Of a stretch of DNA of 32,689 bases, positions 1-8,950 are shown in pieces. Location: assembly GCA_011620585.1 (NCBI GenBank), contig WOYV01000070.1, positions 163,633 through 196,321 on the forward strand, written 5' to 3'. Origin of the DNA: Draconibacterium sp. (lineage in GTDB: Bacteria; Bacteroidota; Bacteroidia; Bacteroidales; Prolixibacteraceae). Each line of letters starts with the position of its first letter. Positions within the stretch are counted from its first letter, which is position 1. The position numbers were made by a program, and so were the translations under genes. The notes under the pieces were generated by a model. It ran no database searches. It was not told where the DNA came from and saw only the letters and a program-made list of their open reading frames with translations.

Positions 1-1658
1 ATACAAAGACCGAAGGAACAGGTTGGATTGGCGGTTCGGATGAAGAAAAAGAAGGCACCTGGAAATGGGTAGATGGTCCGGCTGAGGACCATGTTGTTTT
101 TTGGTCAGGTGCCTCAAATGGAAGCCTCTTTGGAGGTGAATATTCGCACTGGGGGTCAGGCGAACCAAATAATTCGGGAGATGAAGATTATGCGCATATT
201 TTGTATAGTGCCGGAGTTAGAGGTTATTGGAACGACTTGCCTAATGGAGGTTCAAATTATCCGGGATATATTCCACAGGGATTTTTGATTGAATATGGCG
301 GAATGCCCGGTGATCCGGTGGTTAAACTTTCGGCGGTGGCTTTTGTAGAAGTTAAGGAAAGTAAAAAGCCGGAACTGGATATGAACCGGGTTAAAACTCT
401 TTTTTGCGGAGGCATGACGCATGAATTGACACTGGATTTTTCAAACGGAAGTCCGCTTACGAAACTTACTCCATTCGATTCGCGGGTTGTTGTTACCAAC
501 GAGGAAACGTATAACCCGACTGTTGTTGTACTTGAATACGGAAAATACTCTTTTCAACTCGACATGGTGGATGCTTCAGGATGTGAGTATAAAGATACAT
601 TGGAAATAGGCATTCATAACCAACCCGAAGCTTCATTTAATCTCGATTCTAGCACATGTTACGCTTATAACCTGCAACTTGTTTTTACCGACGATACTGT
701 GGAAGAAACCGAGTTTACCTGGTATTACAACCAGGAAGAATTTCAATCGGGAATTGGTTTGGACAGCGTGGTTATGCCGCTTGGATTTGAGGATGATGAC
801 CGCACTGTTGGGTTAAAAGTTAACGAACAAGGATGCACGGATTCGATGACAATGCCGGTGAAAGTAAAACCGGATATTTTTGTGACAGATACTAATTCGT
901 CCGGATGTTCTCCTTTGGAAGTAAGTTTTGCGGCAAAAAGCACAAATAAACCGGCTCATTCATATTCCTGGGATTTTGCAGATGGTACAAGTTCAACTGA
1001 GCAGAATCTGACGCATATTTTTACTAATACGGGAGATAGCACCGGGTTTTTTGATATTCGGTTAACCGTACTTTCTGACGATGGGTGCGAGAATACTGCC
1101 ATTTTCGAAAATATGGTAAATGTTTATCCGGTTCCCGGGGCTCAATTCACTGCTGATCCTCAGGACGCTTTAATTACCAATCCTGAAATCAATTTTATAA
1201 ATACCAGCCACGCCGGAGCCTCTTATTTTTGGGATTTTGGCGACAGCGCTTATTCTAAAGAAATGAGCCCGGGACATCGCTACGATGAGATGGGTATTTA
1301 TCGTATTATGCTCCAGGTTAGTAATGATTTTGGATGTAGCGATTCCATGTTTCAGGAGGTCACCGTAACATTCGATCAGCTTTTTGCGCCAAATGCATTT
1401 TCTCCCAATGCCAGCCTCGATGAAGACCGTGTTTTTCGTTTGTATGGCGATGGTGTACTGGAAAAAGGATACAAGCTCCTGGTCTTTAATCGCTGGGGCC
1501 AGCTGATTTTTGAATCGAACTCGCCAACTACAGGTTGGGACGGGAAAATGGAGAATTCAGAATTTGCACCAACCGGGGTGTACGCCTGGGTGTTGCAATA
1601 CACCGATTTTACCGGGGAAAAACATGTGCAGCAAGGTTCGGTAAGCTTGTTGTTCTGA
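1..1658 (+). CDS. C-type lectin/PKD surface protein with T9SS type B sorting domain (5' partial)
   Basis: The reading frame is open from base 3, so the gene starts outside the window; 551 residues are visible. Residues 1-95 read as a C-type lectin fold: GWIGGSDEE, then WKWVDGP, HWGSGEPNN, EDYAHI, WNDLP and GFLIEYGG, the usual order of CTLD core residues including the EPN sugar/calcium motif and the WND motif. After a linker come PKD-like modules around residues 290-375 (SYSWDFADG) and 376-457 (YFWDFGDSA). Residues about 460-551 are a CHU_C-type C-terminal domain (APNAFSPN, VFNRWGQLIFES, GWDGK, PTGVYAWVL), which directs export and surface anchoring by the type IX secretion system. The product is therefore probably a secreted, possibly carbohydrate-binding adhesin. 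The PorP/SprF genes just downstream on the other strand fit this. Domain calls are strong; the ligand is unknown. Confidence 0.93.
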   Translation, partial: TKTEGTGWIGGSDEEKEGTWKWVDGPAEDHVVFWSGASNGSLFGGEYSHWGSGEPNNSGDEDYAHILYSAGVRGYWNDLPNGGSNYPGYIPQGFLIEYGGMPGDPVVKLSAVAFVEVKESKKPELDMNRVKTLFCGGMTHELTLDFSNGSPLTKLTPFDSRVVVTNEETYNPTVVVLEYGKYSFQLDMVDASGCEYKDTLEIGIHNQPEASFNLDSSTCYAYNLQLVFTDDTVEETEFTWYYNQEEFQSGIGLDSVVMPLGFEDDDRTVGLKVNEQGCTDSMTMPVKVKPDIFVTDTNSSGCSPLEVSFAAKSTNKPAHSYSWDFADGTSSTEQNLTHIFTNTGDSTGFFDIRLTVLSDDGCENTAIFENMVNVYPVPGAQFTADPQDALITNPEINFINTSHAGASYFWDFGDSAYSKEMSPGHRYDEMGIYRIMLQVSNDFGCSDSMFQEVTVTFDQLFAPNAFSPNASLDEDRVFRLYGDGVLEKGYKLLVFNRWGQLIFESNSPTTGWDGKMENSEFAPTGVYAWVLQYTDFTGEKHVQQGSVSLLF

Positions 1659-1701
1659 CAAGTTTCCATATTGATTTTAAGCTCATTTACCATTATTTAA
1701 C

Positions 1702-1732
1702 TTGACATTTGGGTCATACTGTCGTAACTTTG
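1702..1732 (+). promoter_or_regulatory. Bacteroidota-type promoter
   Basis: TTG at 1702-1704 is followed after 20 bases by TAACTTTG at 1725-1732, an exact match to the TAnnTTTG -7 element. Transcription should begin near 1737, upstream of the small ORF starting at 1754. The -33 side reads TTGACATTT, as does the promoter at 11265. Confidence 0.6.
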
Positions 1733-1753
1733 TATAGTTTAAAAACTGGTGCT

Positions 1754-1915
1754 ATGCAAATCACGGATGGGTTAGGTAAAGAAGAGATGGCAAAGAAATA
1801 CCAGGTATTCAAAGGCTATCCGGTGAAAGAGAGAAACAGGAAAGAGAGCATGGAACAGCACTATGTAGTTCCTTGGGAAATGCCACATGAAGAGTGTAAA
1901 AAACAAATTCACTAA
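1754..1915 (+). CDS. small hypothetical protein (53 aa)
   Basis: Family not recognised. The ORF could be read from an ATG at 1709, but that codon lies inside a good promoter (1702-1732), so the ATG at 1754, 16-17 bases after the predicted transcription start, is preferred. The product is 53 residues, hydrophilic and rich in Lys and Glu, with no signal peptide or membrane segment, so it is probably cytoplasmic. It ends PHEECKKQIH. Its stop overlaps the stop of the convergent PorP/SprF gene by four bases. Support is the promoter and the uninterrupted frame; without homologues it could still be spurious. Confidence 0.45.
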   Translation: MQITDGLGKEEMAKKYQVFKGYPVKERNRKESMEQHYVVPWEMPHEECKKQIH

Positions 1916-2892
1916 ATCATTGGTATCAACAATCGGTCTCTTATTGGTTTTTCACTTTTTTGTCCTATGAAAAACGTCAGCGAAATTTCGTGGGAACCAT
2001 AACTATAGTTGGATAATTTCGACATGGTATAGTCGAAGCTGTATCCAAACTGAAATTTCTCACGTGCAAATCCGAGCAAAAAAATCAATGCATCAGGACG
2101 TACATCCAAATTATTTCGTAACCACCCACCGAATAAAAACGATTTTTCGATCATATAAATTCCAAGATTCAACTGCTTGAAACTTCCTTGTTGCTGATAT
2201 AAAATATTTGGGGAAAGTGTAAACTCGCGCGACAATAATCCATGATGCAATTTTCGGGTACGTGCACCGGCATAAACAGTAACTTTCATCGGAAGTTTTC
2301 CTTTATGGTCCCCTTCAAAAACCGATTCGTTGGGTTGTGTTAGATGGTGTACACTCGCTCCCCAAAATATTTGGCGTTGCTGCCCAACAATGCCCACGGC
2401 AAAATCGGGATAGGTTTTTTGATCATTTGAAATGTCGAGAGGCGCTGTTCCGCTAACCACCCCGGAAATCTGATCGATGTTTGAAGGGAAAATCAGGCTG
2501 TTTAAATCAAACTGCTTATGCACAACCCCACCCTGGAGCCCAAGTGTAATAAACGATTCAATGGCTAACTGAACGTGATATGAATACGATAACATGGCTG
2601 AACTGGTACTGGTCACATTATTAGGTTCGCGATCGTGGTAGGCTTGTATTCCAATGCCCGATTTTGATTTTCCTGCCATCCAGTCGTAGGAGAGTGAATA
2701 GGTGGTGAAAGAATTCCCTTTCTGTGGCCATTGATTTCGATAATTTACAACCAAACGGGGAAGTTCAGTAGTTCCGGCAAAAGCAGGGTTCAGATGAAGT
2801 GGATTCGCATAAAACTGCGAATAGCCCGGGTCCTGGGCAATGCTCATGAGCGAACAAAATAGTAACACGCTAATCAATAATAAAATCCTCAT
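1912..2892 (-). CDS. PorP/SprF family type IX secretion membrane protein
   Basis: Outer-membrane beta-barrel of the PorP/SprF family, whose members work with T9SS and often pair with a specific adhesin. The start at 2892 (MRILLLISVLLF) gives a signal peptide ending at SIAQ; an in-frame ATG ten codons upstream would put charged residues before it. The mature N-terminus reads QDPGYSQFYANPLHLNPAFAG, the family hallmark, followed by alternating strands with GGW, FGYSFDYTMSKLSNYSYGSHEISLTF near the end (the FDY...GSHE motif is typical). Length about 326 residues is normal. It is the last gene of a leftward operon behind a paralogue (50-base gap) and a HEAT-repeat gene. A role in exporting or anchoring the lectin/PKD protein on the other strand is inferred from proximity. 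Confidence 0.9.
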   Translation of the reverse strand: MRILLLISVLLFCSLMSIAQDPGYSQFYANPLHLNPAFAGTTELPRLVVNYRNQWPQKGNSFTTYSLSYDWMAGKSKSGIGIQAYHDREPNNVTSTSSAMLSYSYHVQLAIESFITLGLQGGVVHKQFDLNSLIFPSNIDQISGVVSGTAPLDISNDQKTYPDFAVGIVGQQRQIFWGASVHHLTQPNESVFEGDHKGKLPMKVTVYAGARTRKLHHGLLSREFTLSPNILYQQQGSFKQLNLGIYMIEKSFLFGGWLRNNLDVRPDALIFLLGFAREKFQFGYSFDYTMSKLSNYSYGSHEISLTFFIGQKSEKPIRDRLLIPMI

Positions 2893-2941
2893 AAATATAA
2901 ACCCCGGCGATGAGCCGCGCAAAATACAAAATCATTTTTAC

Positions 2942-3913
2942 TTACCGGGGCTGCCACGGATTAATTTTAGAATAATCAAACTGTGGAATTTTCAGGATCA
3001 AAGACAGTTCTCCTGTAAATCCAAAACCGCCAGATAAGCCTGGAATACCTGCACCTGCGCTCAGATTGATTCGCAGATTGTTGAAGGCAAAACCTGCAAT
3101 ACCTCCAAAAGAATACACCTGATCGGTAAAATTACTTTGAATAAAAACCCCAAGCGAACGGCGTGTAAATTCGGTATATAAGTTTAGACGTCCCATTGCA
3201 TATTCATCCTGGTAAAACAACATCAACTCGGGATTAAAAACAAATGGCCGGGAGTGCAGACCGTTGTGATAACCTTCGTGATTTTTTGAAAGGTAAAAAG
3301 AACCGTTGAATGGAAAATGGTTTTTCGTTTCTACAGTCGGGACCGCAATGTCCGTTTTGAGGCTCGAACCGATCGAAATTCCCCAGGTTAATGCTGGCAT
3401 GTCCCATAAAAATGAAACTCGTGGTTTTAGTACAAAATACCTGATTAATTCTTCTCCGGGAAGATTAGGTTCATTCAACTCGTTAACCATGATACGGTCA
3501 AGTGTGTAAATTGCCCACTGTTTTGTCGCCAATAAAATATTTGTATTAAAGCCAAATCGAATAGTGCCGTTAGCAGTTTTGCGTGGAATACCGGCGTATG
3601 TAAAACCAAGCTCGGTGGTCCCGATGTTTTTGCTTCCAATTAGTCCTTGCTGAAAACAGATGGCTATTCCTCCTTTTAACTTATCCGAGTAGCTGTCGTA
3701 AGTGGCGTAAAATAAATTATATGCTTTGGCCGAATCGACCCGGCTGAATTGATCTCCGATCCGGAAATTGCTTTCGTGGTCGAGCCCGGCAAATGCGGGG
3801 TTAAACATTACATGGTTAAAGAATGATTGCAAGGGGCTTTCGTTCTGAGCTTTCAGGTCCGAAAACAAGGCAATAAGAAGAAACGCCCACGATATTTTGA
3901 GTATCAGTCTCAA
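2942..3913 (-). CDS. PorP/SprF family type IX secretion membrane protein
   Basis: Second PorP/SprF paralogue, 323 residues. A signal peptide is visible (MRLILKISWAFLLIALF, ending KAQ). The mature start NESPLQSFFNHVMFNPAFAG is a divergent form of the family's N-terminal motif, keeping NPAFAG. Further on are the amphipathic strands and glycine-rich turns of an outer-membrane barrel (FGGIAGFAFNNLRINL). It lacks the FDY...GSHE C-terminal motif seen in its downstream neighbour, ending instead with LSLILKIPQFDYSKINP, so the two are not recent duplicates. The start lies 10 bases after the stop of the HEAT-repeat gene, suggesting cotranscription from the promoter at 4458-4489. Confidence 0.85.
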   Translation of the reverse strand: MRLILKISWAFLLIALFSDLKAQNESPLQSFFNHVMFNPAFAGLDHESNFRIGDQFSRVDSAKAYNLFYATYDSYSDKLKGGIAICFQQGLIGSKNIGTTELGFTYAGIPRKTANGTIRFGFNTNILLATKQWAIYTLDRIMVNELNEPNLPGEELIRYFVLKPRVSFLWDMPALTWGISIGSSLKTDIAVPTVETKNHFPFNGSFYLSKNHEGYHNGLHSRPFVFNPELMLFYQDEYAMGRLNLYTEFTRRSLGVFIQSNFTDQVYSFGGIAGFAFNNLRINLSAGAGIPGLSGGFGFTGELSLILKIPQFDYSKINPWQPR

Positions 3914-3923
3914 TATTTCGACG

Positions 3924-4433
3924 TTAATCGGATGACATTTTAAGCAACTCTTCCAAAAGATATTGTTTTTGTCCGCTGGCTCTTCGCAGTGCGCCGGCCA
4001 TTTTAATCTTCAGTTTTTCATGAACTTCGACGGGTGGAAAATGTTCGAAATTCTCGATTACCGTGAAAGCTTCAAAAGCAGTATCAAATTCTTCTTCGAT
4101 GATGATATCAATAAAAACTTCCATGAAAGAGCTGTAGTCAAGTCCGTTTTGCCAGCAAGCGGTAGCTATATCTTTTCTGATCGTTTTATATTTTTTCTCC
4201 TGGAGTGCTTCTGCCAAAACCGGAACAGCTTCTTTATCTTTTAAATTCGCAAGAAGGTTTCGGATCTCTTTTTGTATTTCCACTTCGGGATTTGCCGTTA
4301 ACAATTCGAAAAGCAATGGCAGATAAGCTTTGTTTCCGATTTCTTTTACTTGCTGGAGAGCCAATAAAACGATTTCTGTTTTTGCCGAGAATAAACGATC
4401 GCGCATGGCTGGTTCTATTTTATGCTGAATCAT
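3924..4433 (-). CDS. HEAT-repeat domain protein
   Basis: A 169-residue, all-helical protein starting MIQHKIEPAMRDRL. The pattern of paired helices with conserved hydrophobic positions (LPLLFELL...EIRNLLANLKDKEAVPVLAEALQE) is that of HEAT/Armadillo-like repeats, roughly residues 20-90, with an acidic helical tail. No signal peptide, so it is probably cytoplasmic; HEAT repeats serve as binding scaffolds. The start at 4433 is chosen because a Bacteroidota promoter (4458-4489) lies just upstream and a longer reading would run into the divergent MATE gene. It heads the leftward operon with two PorP/SprF genes. Its partner is unknown. Confidence 0.75.
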   Translation of the reverse strand: MIQHKIEPAMRDRLFSAKTEIVLLALQQVKEIGNKAYLPLLFELLTANPEVEIQKEIRNLLANLKDKEAVPVLAEALQEKKYKTIRKDIATACWQNGLDYSSFMEVFIDIIIEEEFDTAFEAFTVIENFEHFPPVEVHEKLKIKMAGALRRASGQKQYLLEELLKMSSD

Positions 4434-4457
4434 CGCAGATGTTTTTATTGATGGCTG

Positions 4458-4489
4458 CAAATTTACGTTATTAAAAATGCGAAAACAAA
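4458..4489 (-). promoter_or_regulatory. Bacteroidota-type promoter for HEAT/PorP operon
   Basis: On the minus strand TTTG (4486-4489) is followed after exactly 20 bases by TAAATTTG (4458-4465), matching both boxes of the phylum consensus. Transcription should start near 4453, about 20 bases before the HEAT-repeat start codon. Confidence 0.7.
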
Positions 4490-4519
4490 GGCGATTTAGA
4501 AATGTTTGTGAAGAAACAA

Positions 4520-4527
4520 TACCTTTG
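4520..4527 (+). promoter_or_regulatory. -7 element for MATE gene
   Basis: TACCTTTG matches TAnnTTTG and ends only eight bases before the ATG at 4536. The -33 region (TTTAG around 4494) is a weak match. If used, the mRNA would have almost no 5' leader. Confidence 0.45.
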
Positions 4528-4535
4528 CGGCATTC

Positions 4536-5903
4536 ATGAAAAAAGTTGAAGAACTTCGCGATGGACATGTTGGCCCGCTGATATTAAAATACTTTATTCC
4601 GGCTTTTATAGGTGTGTTTGTAAATGCACTTTACAACATCGTCGACCGTATTTTTATTGGCCAGGGTGTTAGTGCGGAAGCGCTTTCCGGGATCTCGGTT
4701 ATTTTCCCGGTAATGATGATTATGATGGGATTTGGGATGCTGATCGGTATCGGGACCGGCGTGTATGTTTCCATCAACATGGGTAAAAGGCAGATGGACC
4801 GCGCAGAGGAAACACTCGGCACCGGATTTTTGCTGATGATTATTTCTTCCATATTGATAATGGCCGTAACTTACGCGCTTAAGGTTCCTATTTTAAGAAG
4901 TTTTGGTTCTACCGAAGAAACTTTCCAGTATGCTAACGATTATCTCGATATCATCTTGGCGGGAGTGCTGTTTATGGTGGTAGGTTTCTCCCTGAATAAT
5001 GTTATCCGTTCTGAAGGAAATGCACGTATCGCTATGATTTCGACGTTGTTAAGTTCGGTAACCAACATGATTCTTGACCCTATTTTTATTTTCTGGCTCG
5101 ATATGGGAGTGAAAGGTGCGGCCTATGCAACTGTCATTTCGATGTTTGTCCTGATGATTTGGGTTTTGTATCATTTCATAAAAAGCCGGCGTTCGGTTAT
5201 CAAATTGAAATTGCAATATATTCGCATTAACAAGGGGATCCTGTTGGAAATAATTGCAATTGGAATGGCTCCCTTTGCGATGCAGGTGGCCGGAAGTTTT
5301 GTACAAGGGCTTCTGAATAAAAAACTCATCATGTTTGGAGGTGACCTTGCTGCCGGAGCTATGGGGATTATTAACTCGGTACTGACATTGGTGGTGATGG
5401 CCATTGTAGCACTAAATATGGCTTCTCAACCTATTCTCGGATTTAATTATGGCGCAAAATCGGTTGATCGGATTAAACAAACACTACGGATAACTTTAAT
5501 TTGGTCAACAGTAATCTCAGTTTTTGCCTTTGTATTGATTGAAAGTTTTCCAGGCGCCATTATTAAGGTTTTCAATAACGATAGCGAAGCACTTTATGAT
5601 ATTGCAAGCCATGGTTTGCGTTTGGTTTTACTGGCCCTGCCTGTTGTTGGGTTTCAGGTAGTTGCATCCAATTTCTTCCAGTCCATTGGGAAAGCAGGCC
5701 TTTCGATGTTTGCCACCCTATTCCGTCAGGTAATAATTTTGTTGCCCTTGTTGTTGTTTTTGCCTGTGTTTTGGAATATCGACGGAATTTGGATCAGTTA
5801 TCCTATTTCGGATGCAGTATCGGCGGTGGCGGTTGCTTTTTTACTTTATCGCGAATGGAAACGTTTGCCTTTAATGCTTCAGAATCAAGTTGAAGAAAAT
5901 TAG
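4536..5903 (+). CDS. MATE family efflux transporter
   Basis: 455 residues with about twelve hydrophobic segments in two similar halves, the layout of MATE (multidrug and toxic compound extrusion) antiporters of the inner membrane, driven by a Na+ or H+ gradient. Typical features: N-terminal GPLILKYFIPAFIGVFVNALYNIVDRIFIGQ, later SEGNARIAM and ILDPIFIF in the first half, and ASQPILGFNYGAKS opening the second. The order and wording are closest to the MepA-like branch. Substrate cannot be told from sequence. The gene is alone on its strand, divergent from the HEAT/PorP operon across a 102-base promoter region and convergent with uvrA. The start codon is fixed by the -7 box immediately upstream. 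Confidence 0.93.
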   Translation: MKKVEELRDGHVGPLILKYFIPAFIGVFVNALYNIVDRIFIGQGVSAEALSGISVIFPVMMIMMGFGMLIGIGTGVYVSINMGKRQMDRAEETLGTGFLLMIISSILIMAVTYALKVPILRSFGSTEETFQYANDYLDIILAGVLFMVVGFSLNNVIRSEGNARIAMISTLLSSVTNMILDPIFIFWLDMGVKGAAYATVISMFVLMIWVLYHFIKSRRSVIKLKLQYIRINKGILLEIIAIGMAPFAMQVAGSFVQGLLNKKLIMFGGDLAAGAMGIINSVLTLVVMAIVALNMASQPILGFNYGAKSVDRIKQTLRITLIWSTVISVFAFVLIESFPGAIIKVFNNDSEALYDIASHGLRLVLLALPVVGFQVVASNFFQSIGKAGLSMFATLFRQVIILLPLLLFLPVFWNIDGIWISYPISDAVSAVAVAFLLYREWKRLPLMLQNQVEEN

Positions 5904-5983
5904 AATCATATTGAGTGGTACTTTGGTTGTGCCTGCTATTCTTTTATTTGTCAGGTTTCCACAATTTCTCATCCTTTATGTTT

Positions 5984-8794
5984 TCAATACCGATGTTCCA
6001 GCTTGGTTTTAAGCGCTTCTGCGGTATATGAATTTTTAATTTTTACAAGGTCTTCAGGCAATCCTTCAAATACCAGATTTCCGCCTTTGTCGCCTCCTTC
6101 GGGGCCAAGATCGATAATCCAGTCGGCTGACTTAATGATTTCGAGATTGTGTTCGATAATAATAATCGAATGTCCGCGTGAGATTAGTGCGTTAAACGAA
6201 TCGAGCAATTTGCGAATATCGTGGAAGTGCAAACCCGTTGTTGGTTCATCAAAAACAAAGAGGGTAGGTACGTCTTTTTCCCGTGCCAGAAAAGAAGCCA
6301 ATTTAACCCGCTGGCTTTCACCGCCCGACAATGTGCTCGATGATTGGCCCAGTTTTATATATCCCAAACCTACATCCTGCAGCGGTTGTAAACGTTTGGT
6401 AATTTTCTTCTCGGTTGAGGATTTGCCTTTTTCGAATACTTCGATAGCCTGGTTTACTGTGAGGTTCAACACATCGTCAATGTTCAGGTTATGGTAATGT
6501 ACGTCGAGAATATCTTCCTTAAAACGTTTACCCCCACAACTTTCGCAAAGCAAATATACATCGGCGAGGAATTGCATTTCAACTTTTATGGTGCCTTCTC
6601 CCTGGCACTCGTCGCATCGTCCGCCATCCACATTAAACGAAAAGTGCGAAGGTTTCAGGTTTTGTATTTTTGCGCCCTGCTGCTCCGAAAATAGTTTTCT
6701 GATCTCGTCGTAGGCTTTCAGATAGGTCACAGGATTTGAGCGTGACGATTTTCCGATCGGATTCTGGTCGATAAATTCGATAGCTTCCAACATTTTGTAG
6801 TCGCCCAAAATGGCGTCGTGATGACCGGTACGTTCGCCATAACCACCAAGTATTTTGGTAAGCGCCGGGGTTAATATCTTACTTACCAATGACGATTTCC
6901 CGGAACCGCTTACTCCCGTGATCACCGTCATCGTATTTAGGGGAAACCGTACCCGAATGTTTTTCAGGTTGTTTTCGCGGGCACCTACTATTTCAATCGA
7001 ATTCACCCATTTTCGGCGTTGCTTTGGTACCTCAATTTTTTCAACTCCGCTCAGGTATTTTGTTGTCAAACTTTCTGGTTTCTTTTCAAGTTCGCTGTGA
7101 TTGCCCTGGAAAACCACTTCGCCACCATGTTGTCCGGCCAAGGGGCCAATATCAATCACTTCGTCGGCAGCCCGGATAATATCTTCGTCGTGTTCAACCA
7201 CTAAAACCGTATTTCCGATTTGCTGGAGGCGGCGGAGTACTTTTATCAACCGCTCTGTGTCGCGCGAATGTAACCCGATACTGGGTTCGTCGAGAATATA
7301 CAAGGAGCCGACTAAACTGCTCCCGAGCGAAGTAGCCAGGTTGATACGTTGTGATTCACCTCCGGACAAGGACGATGACAGCCGGTTTAAAGTTAGATAA
7401 CCTAACCCAACATCACACAAAAACTCCAATCGGTTAGTGATCTCTATTAAAATACGTTTGGCAATCTCATATTCGTGAAAAGGAAATTCGAGTTCGGTGA
7501 AAAAAGACTTTAATTCTGAAACAGGCATCAATACCAATTCCTGCAACGATTTACCAGCAATTTTTACATATCCTGCTTCACGTTTTAACCGGCTACCTTT
7601 ACATTCGGGGCAGATGGTTTTTCCCCGGTAGCGAGAAAGCATCACACGGTATTGGATTTTATAACTGCTTTCTTCCAGAAATTTGAAAAAAGCATTCAAG
7701 CCTTCAAAGTATTTATTCCCCGTCCAGATCAGAAATTTCTGCTCTTCACTTAGCTCGTAAAAAGGCTTGTGTATCGGGAAGTTAAATTTGTCGGCGGCAT
7801 AAATGAGCTGGTTTTTCCACTCACCCATTTTTTCTCCCTTCCAGCAAGCAATGGCATCCTGGTAAATCGACAACGATTTATTGGGTATCACAAGGTCTTC
7901 GTCGATACCGATCACTTTCCCGTAACCTTCGCAAGTGGGGCAGGCGCCCACAGGATTGTTAAAGCTGAACATATGTACCGAAGGTTCTTCAAACTCAATT
8001 CCATCGGCTTCAAAACGATTCGAGAATTTTTGTATTTCCACCCGATCTTCTACATATACTTTAACAATGCATTCGCCATGACCTTCGTAAAAAGCTGTTT
8101 GCACCGAGTCGGCTATCCGGCTTTGTAAATCTTCATCGTGTTGTACTGTAATTCTGTCGATTACAAGATTACAATTGCCCGAGCAAAATTCAGCGGTATT
8201 GCTTTTTAAAAGATCATCAATCCGGAGTATCTCATTATTCGTCTCAATTCTCGAAAAGCCTTGTTGCATCAGCAATTCTACTTCTTCCAGTATACTACGG
8301 CCATTTTTGGGTACGAGTGGGGCGGTAATGATCATACGCGTCCCTTCTTTAAAAGAATTGATATAATCAACCACGTCTGAAACACTGTTTCGGGTAACCA
8401 GCTCGCCTGAAACCGGAGAAATGGTTTTACCAATGCGAGCATAAAGAAGTTTCAGATAATCATAAATCTCGGTGGATGTTCCCACGGTTGATCGCGGGTT
8501 TCTGGTATTAACCTTTTGTTCGATGGCGATAGCCGGTGGAATCCCTTTAATAAAATCGACTTCAGGTTTATTAATCCGCCCTAAAAACTGGCGCGCATAC
8601 GACGACAGGCTCTCAACGTAACGACGTTGTCCTTCGGCAAAAAGGGTATCGAAAGCCAGCGATGATTTTCCTGATCCTGAAACTCCGGTGACCACAATAA
8701 ACTTGTTTCGAGGTATTTTCAGACTGATATTTTTGAGGTTGTGAACCCTGGCATTCTGAATTTCTATGTGCTTAACTACTTTATTTTCGGGCAT
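5984..8794 (-). CDS. uvrA: excinuclease ABC subunit UvrA
   Basis: DNA-damage recognition ATPase of nucleotide excision repair; 936 residues. Two ABC ATPase heads are complete: Walker [10 protein letters not shown] at 37-45 and 627-635, signatures LSGGESQR at 476-483 and 822-829, Walker B LYILDEPS at 498-505 and LFVFDEPT at 845-852. The UvrB-binding region (about 130-245) is present. Zinc modules: CPTC at 285-288 with CPEC at 395-398, and C727/C730 with C750/C753. Both signatures carry Ser (GESQR) where the commonest UvrA form has Ala, and wording such as [10 protein letters not shown] suggests the second UvrA paralogue many Bacteroidota carry; that is inference. Single gene, about 70-base leader. 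Confidence 0.97.
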   Translation of the reverse strand: MPENKVVKHIEIQNARVHNLKNISLKIPRNKFIVVTGVSGSGKSSLAFDTLFAEGQRRYVESLSSYARQFLGRINKPEVDFIKGIPPAIAIEQKVNTRNPRSTVGTSTEIYDYLKLLYARIGKTISPVSGELVTRNSVSDVVDYINSFKEGTRMIITAPLVPKNGRSILEEVELLMQQGFSRIETNNEILRIDDLLKSNTAEFCSGNCNLVIDRITVQHDEDLQSRIADSVQTAFYEGHGECIVKVYVEDRVEIQKFSNRFEADGIEFEEPSVHMFSFNNPVGACPTCEGYGKVIGIDEDLVIPNKSLSIYQDAIACWKGEKMGEWKNQLIYAADKFNFPIHKPFYELSEEQKFLIWTGNKYFEGLNAFFKFLEESSYKIQYRVMLSRYRGKTICPECKGSRLKREAGYVKIAGKSLQELVLMPVSELKSFFTELEFPFHEYEIAKRILIEITNRLEFLCDVGLGYLTLNRLSSSLSGGESQRINLATSLGSSLVGSLYILDEPSIGLHSRDTERLIKVLRRLQQIGNTVLVVEHDEDIIRAADEVIDIGPLAGQHGGEVVFQGNHSELEKKPESLTTKYLSGVEKIEVPKQRRKWVNSIEIVGARENNLKNIRVRFPLNTMTVITGVSGSGKSSLVSKILTPALTKILGGYGERTGHHDAILGDYKMLEAIEFIDQNPIGKSSRSNPVTYLKAYDEIRKLFSEQQGAKIQNLKPSHFSFNVDGGRCDECQGEGTIKVEMQFLADVYLLCESCGGKRFKEDILDVHYHNLNIDDVLNLTVNQAIEVFEKGKSSTEKKITKRLQPLQDVGLGYIKLGQSSSTLSGGESQRVKLASFLAREKDVPTLFVFDEPTTGLHFHDIRKLLDSFNALISRGHSIIIIEHNLEIIKSADWIIDLGPEGGDKGGNLVFEGLPEDLVKIKNSYTAEALKTKLEHRY

Positions 8795-8867
8795 ATTTTA
8801 GCTGGAATTGTAATAATTTGGAATAAAAAGTTGTATTATTCCATAAATTGTTTCATTTTTGAATCTA

Positions 8868-8875
8868 CAAAATTA
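8868..8875 (-). promoter_or_regulatory. -7 element for uvrA
   Basis: The minus strand reads TAATTTTG, an exact TAnnTTTG match, about 70 bases upstream of the uvrA start. The -33 box is not well conserved. No LexA-like palindrome was noticed in the leader. Confidence 0.45.
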
Positions 8876-8950
8876 GAATAATAGTTAAACCACACTTAAA
8901 TTTTATCGCCTATAGATCAATTTTACTTTTTGTTTAAAAAATAGAAGGTA

